DNA from: UBA6522 sp036231525
Lineage (GTDB): Bacteria; Pseudomonadota; Gammaproteobacteria; Steroidobacterales; Rariloculaceae
NCBI GenBank assembly: GCA_036231525.1
Contig: JAZAGZ010000034.1
Span: forward strand, 1 to 6,417
Reading direction: 5' to 3'
Length of the DNA stretch: 6,417 nt
In this document: piece after piece, positions 5,781-6,417 of the stretch
Position numbering within the stretch: the first letter of the stretch is position 1
Layout: each line of letters starts with the position of its first letter
Position numbers and translations under genes: made by a program
The notes under the pieces: model-generated
What the model was told of the DNA's origin: nothing
What the model saw: the letters and a program-made list of their open reading frames with translations, nothing else
Database searches by the model: none

Positions 5781-6417
5781 TTGCGCTGCCCAACCCAGTG
5801 GGTAGTCCTGATACTCACCCTCCTTTGGTTGCAATCACCCGGTGGATTGGCCCAGGACGGTGCGGGCACAGACTTCAACCCTCGTGATCTCTCCGGTTTC
5901 TGGTACGGAGTCTCTGACGGCGGCGTTCCCTTCGGCCCGGATAGACCGCCCCTGACGCCTGAAAGTGAAGCAAAGTACCTGACGCATGTCCCGACCCGCA
6001 GTGCTGATCCCCGTGTGCCGGCCGTAGATGATCCTGCACTTTCAAACGACCCAGCCTTTGCGTGTAACCCCCGTGGATTTCCTCGCATCATGTTTGATAA
6101 TCGTGGAGAGACATTCGAATTCATCCACATTCATGACAGGGTGCTGCAACTTCTACAGCAGGAACGAACACTGCGTGAATTCTGGATGGATGGTCGGAAC
6201 ATGCCATCATCCGAGAACATGGATAACATCGGGCCCTCCTGGTATGGGCATTCGGTCGCCGAGTGGGAAGGGAATGAATTAATCGTCAATACGGTTGGCA
6301 TGGATGATCGTGCCTGGCTTGATCACAATGGTAACGTGAAGAGTTTTAAGGCACGGATACAGGAGCGGTATAGACGGGTCAATGCAGATACCATAGAACT
6401 TCGAATGACACTCCACG
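5781..6417 (+). CDS. secreted hypothetical protein, second copy of the tandem pair (3' end outside window)
   Basis: The frame is open from TTG 5781 to the window edge: 212 codons, with no stop reached. The leader (ending QSPGGLA before QD) matches that of the preceding gene (QPPGGLAQN). With the TTG start, residue 50 of both proteins falls at the same VP position and every later residue is co-linear. Over residues 49-212 I count 27 differences in 164, about 83% identity. Shared features include Cys95, TFEFIHI, FWMDGR, WEGNELIV (162-169) and MDDRAWLD. Differences cluster in the Gly-rich stretch (GFGGGGGR versus GVSDGG) and at 107-110, 127-128 and 182-185. By analogy about 55 residues are missing beyond the edge. 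ATG 5745 is in frame but lacks a Shine-Dalgarno sequence. The function is unknown, as for its twin. Confidence 0.85.
   Translation, partial: MRCPTQWVVLILTLLWLQSPGGLAQDGAGTDFNPRDLSGFWYGVSDGGVPFGPDRPPLTPESEAKYLTHVPTRSADPRVPAVDDPALSNDPAFACNPRGFPRIMFDNRGETFEFIHIHDRVLQLLQQERTLREFWMDGRNMPSSENMDNIGPSWYGHSVAEWEGNELIVNTVGMDDRAWLDHNGNVKSFKARIQERYRRVNADTIELRMTLH

Larger units (their letters stand above)
4976..6417 (+). repeat. tandem gene duplication, unit about 805 bp
   Basis: The two adjacent coding sequences are direct repeats. After the Gly-rich region the copies are offset by 805 bp, the length of the first gene plus 1 nt. One block of 50 bases is identical in both copies (5406-5455 and 6211-6260), and it is soon followed by another of about 24 bases ending in GAATTAATCGTC. 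The right copy is cut by the window edge. Confidence 0.85.

Noticed and set aside
5669..6130. 153-residue minus-strand open frame spanning the junction of the tandem copies
   Set aside because: It is a shadow of the two plus-strand copies, with no ribosome site and composition matching reversed codons. The sense frame continues through the window edge with clear homology to its twin.

Overview
The window looks like a chromosomal segment from an uncultured Gram-negative bacterium, most likely a proteobacterium. It has class I signal peptides, a Tat leader, a periplasmic-type diheme cytochrome c, strong GAGGAG/AAGGAG ribosome sites and mixed base composition near 50% GC by eye. The taxon is inference: no rRNA or marker gene is present. 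I see no tRNA, rRNA, CRISPR array, transposase or phage gene.

Layout. (1) 1-441, plus strand: the 3' part of an AIM24/TIGR00266-family gene, cut by the left edge. (2) 442-590: an AT-rich convergent gap with no convincing terminator. (3) 3195 down to 591, minus strand: a tight two-gene unit, a Tat-exported thiamine-pyrophosphate (TPP) enzyme followed after 10 nt by a secreted diheme cytochrome c. (4) 3196-3399: a divergent promoter region. (5) 3400-6417, plus strand: a run of four secreted proteins. These are a two-domain protein (DUF6152 plus a beta-rich C-terminal domain), a stand-alone DUF6152 protein, a stand-alone copy of that C-terminal domain, and a tandem paralogue of the last one that begins at TTG 5781 and runs off the right edge.

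How the genes may work together. Every gene between 591 and 6417 has an export signal, so this looks like an envelope/periplasmic locus. The TPP enzyme and diheme cytochrome could form a periplasmic 2-oxoacid or aldehyde oxidising pair, with cytochrome c as electron acceptor (inference). The plus-strand genes belong to families of unknown function. Their internal logic is readable: one gene fuses the two domains that the next genes encode separately, which argues that the domains act together.

Two minus-strand starts are moved downstream of the longest possible frame because perfect Shine-Dalgarno sequences and signal peptides fit the shorter products. The third plus-strand junction uses a TTG start supported by Shine-Dalgarno spacing and by co-linearity with the paralogue.
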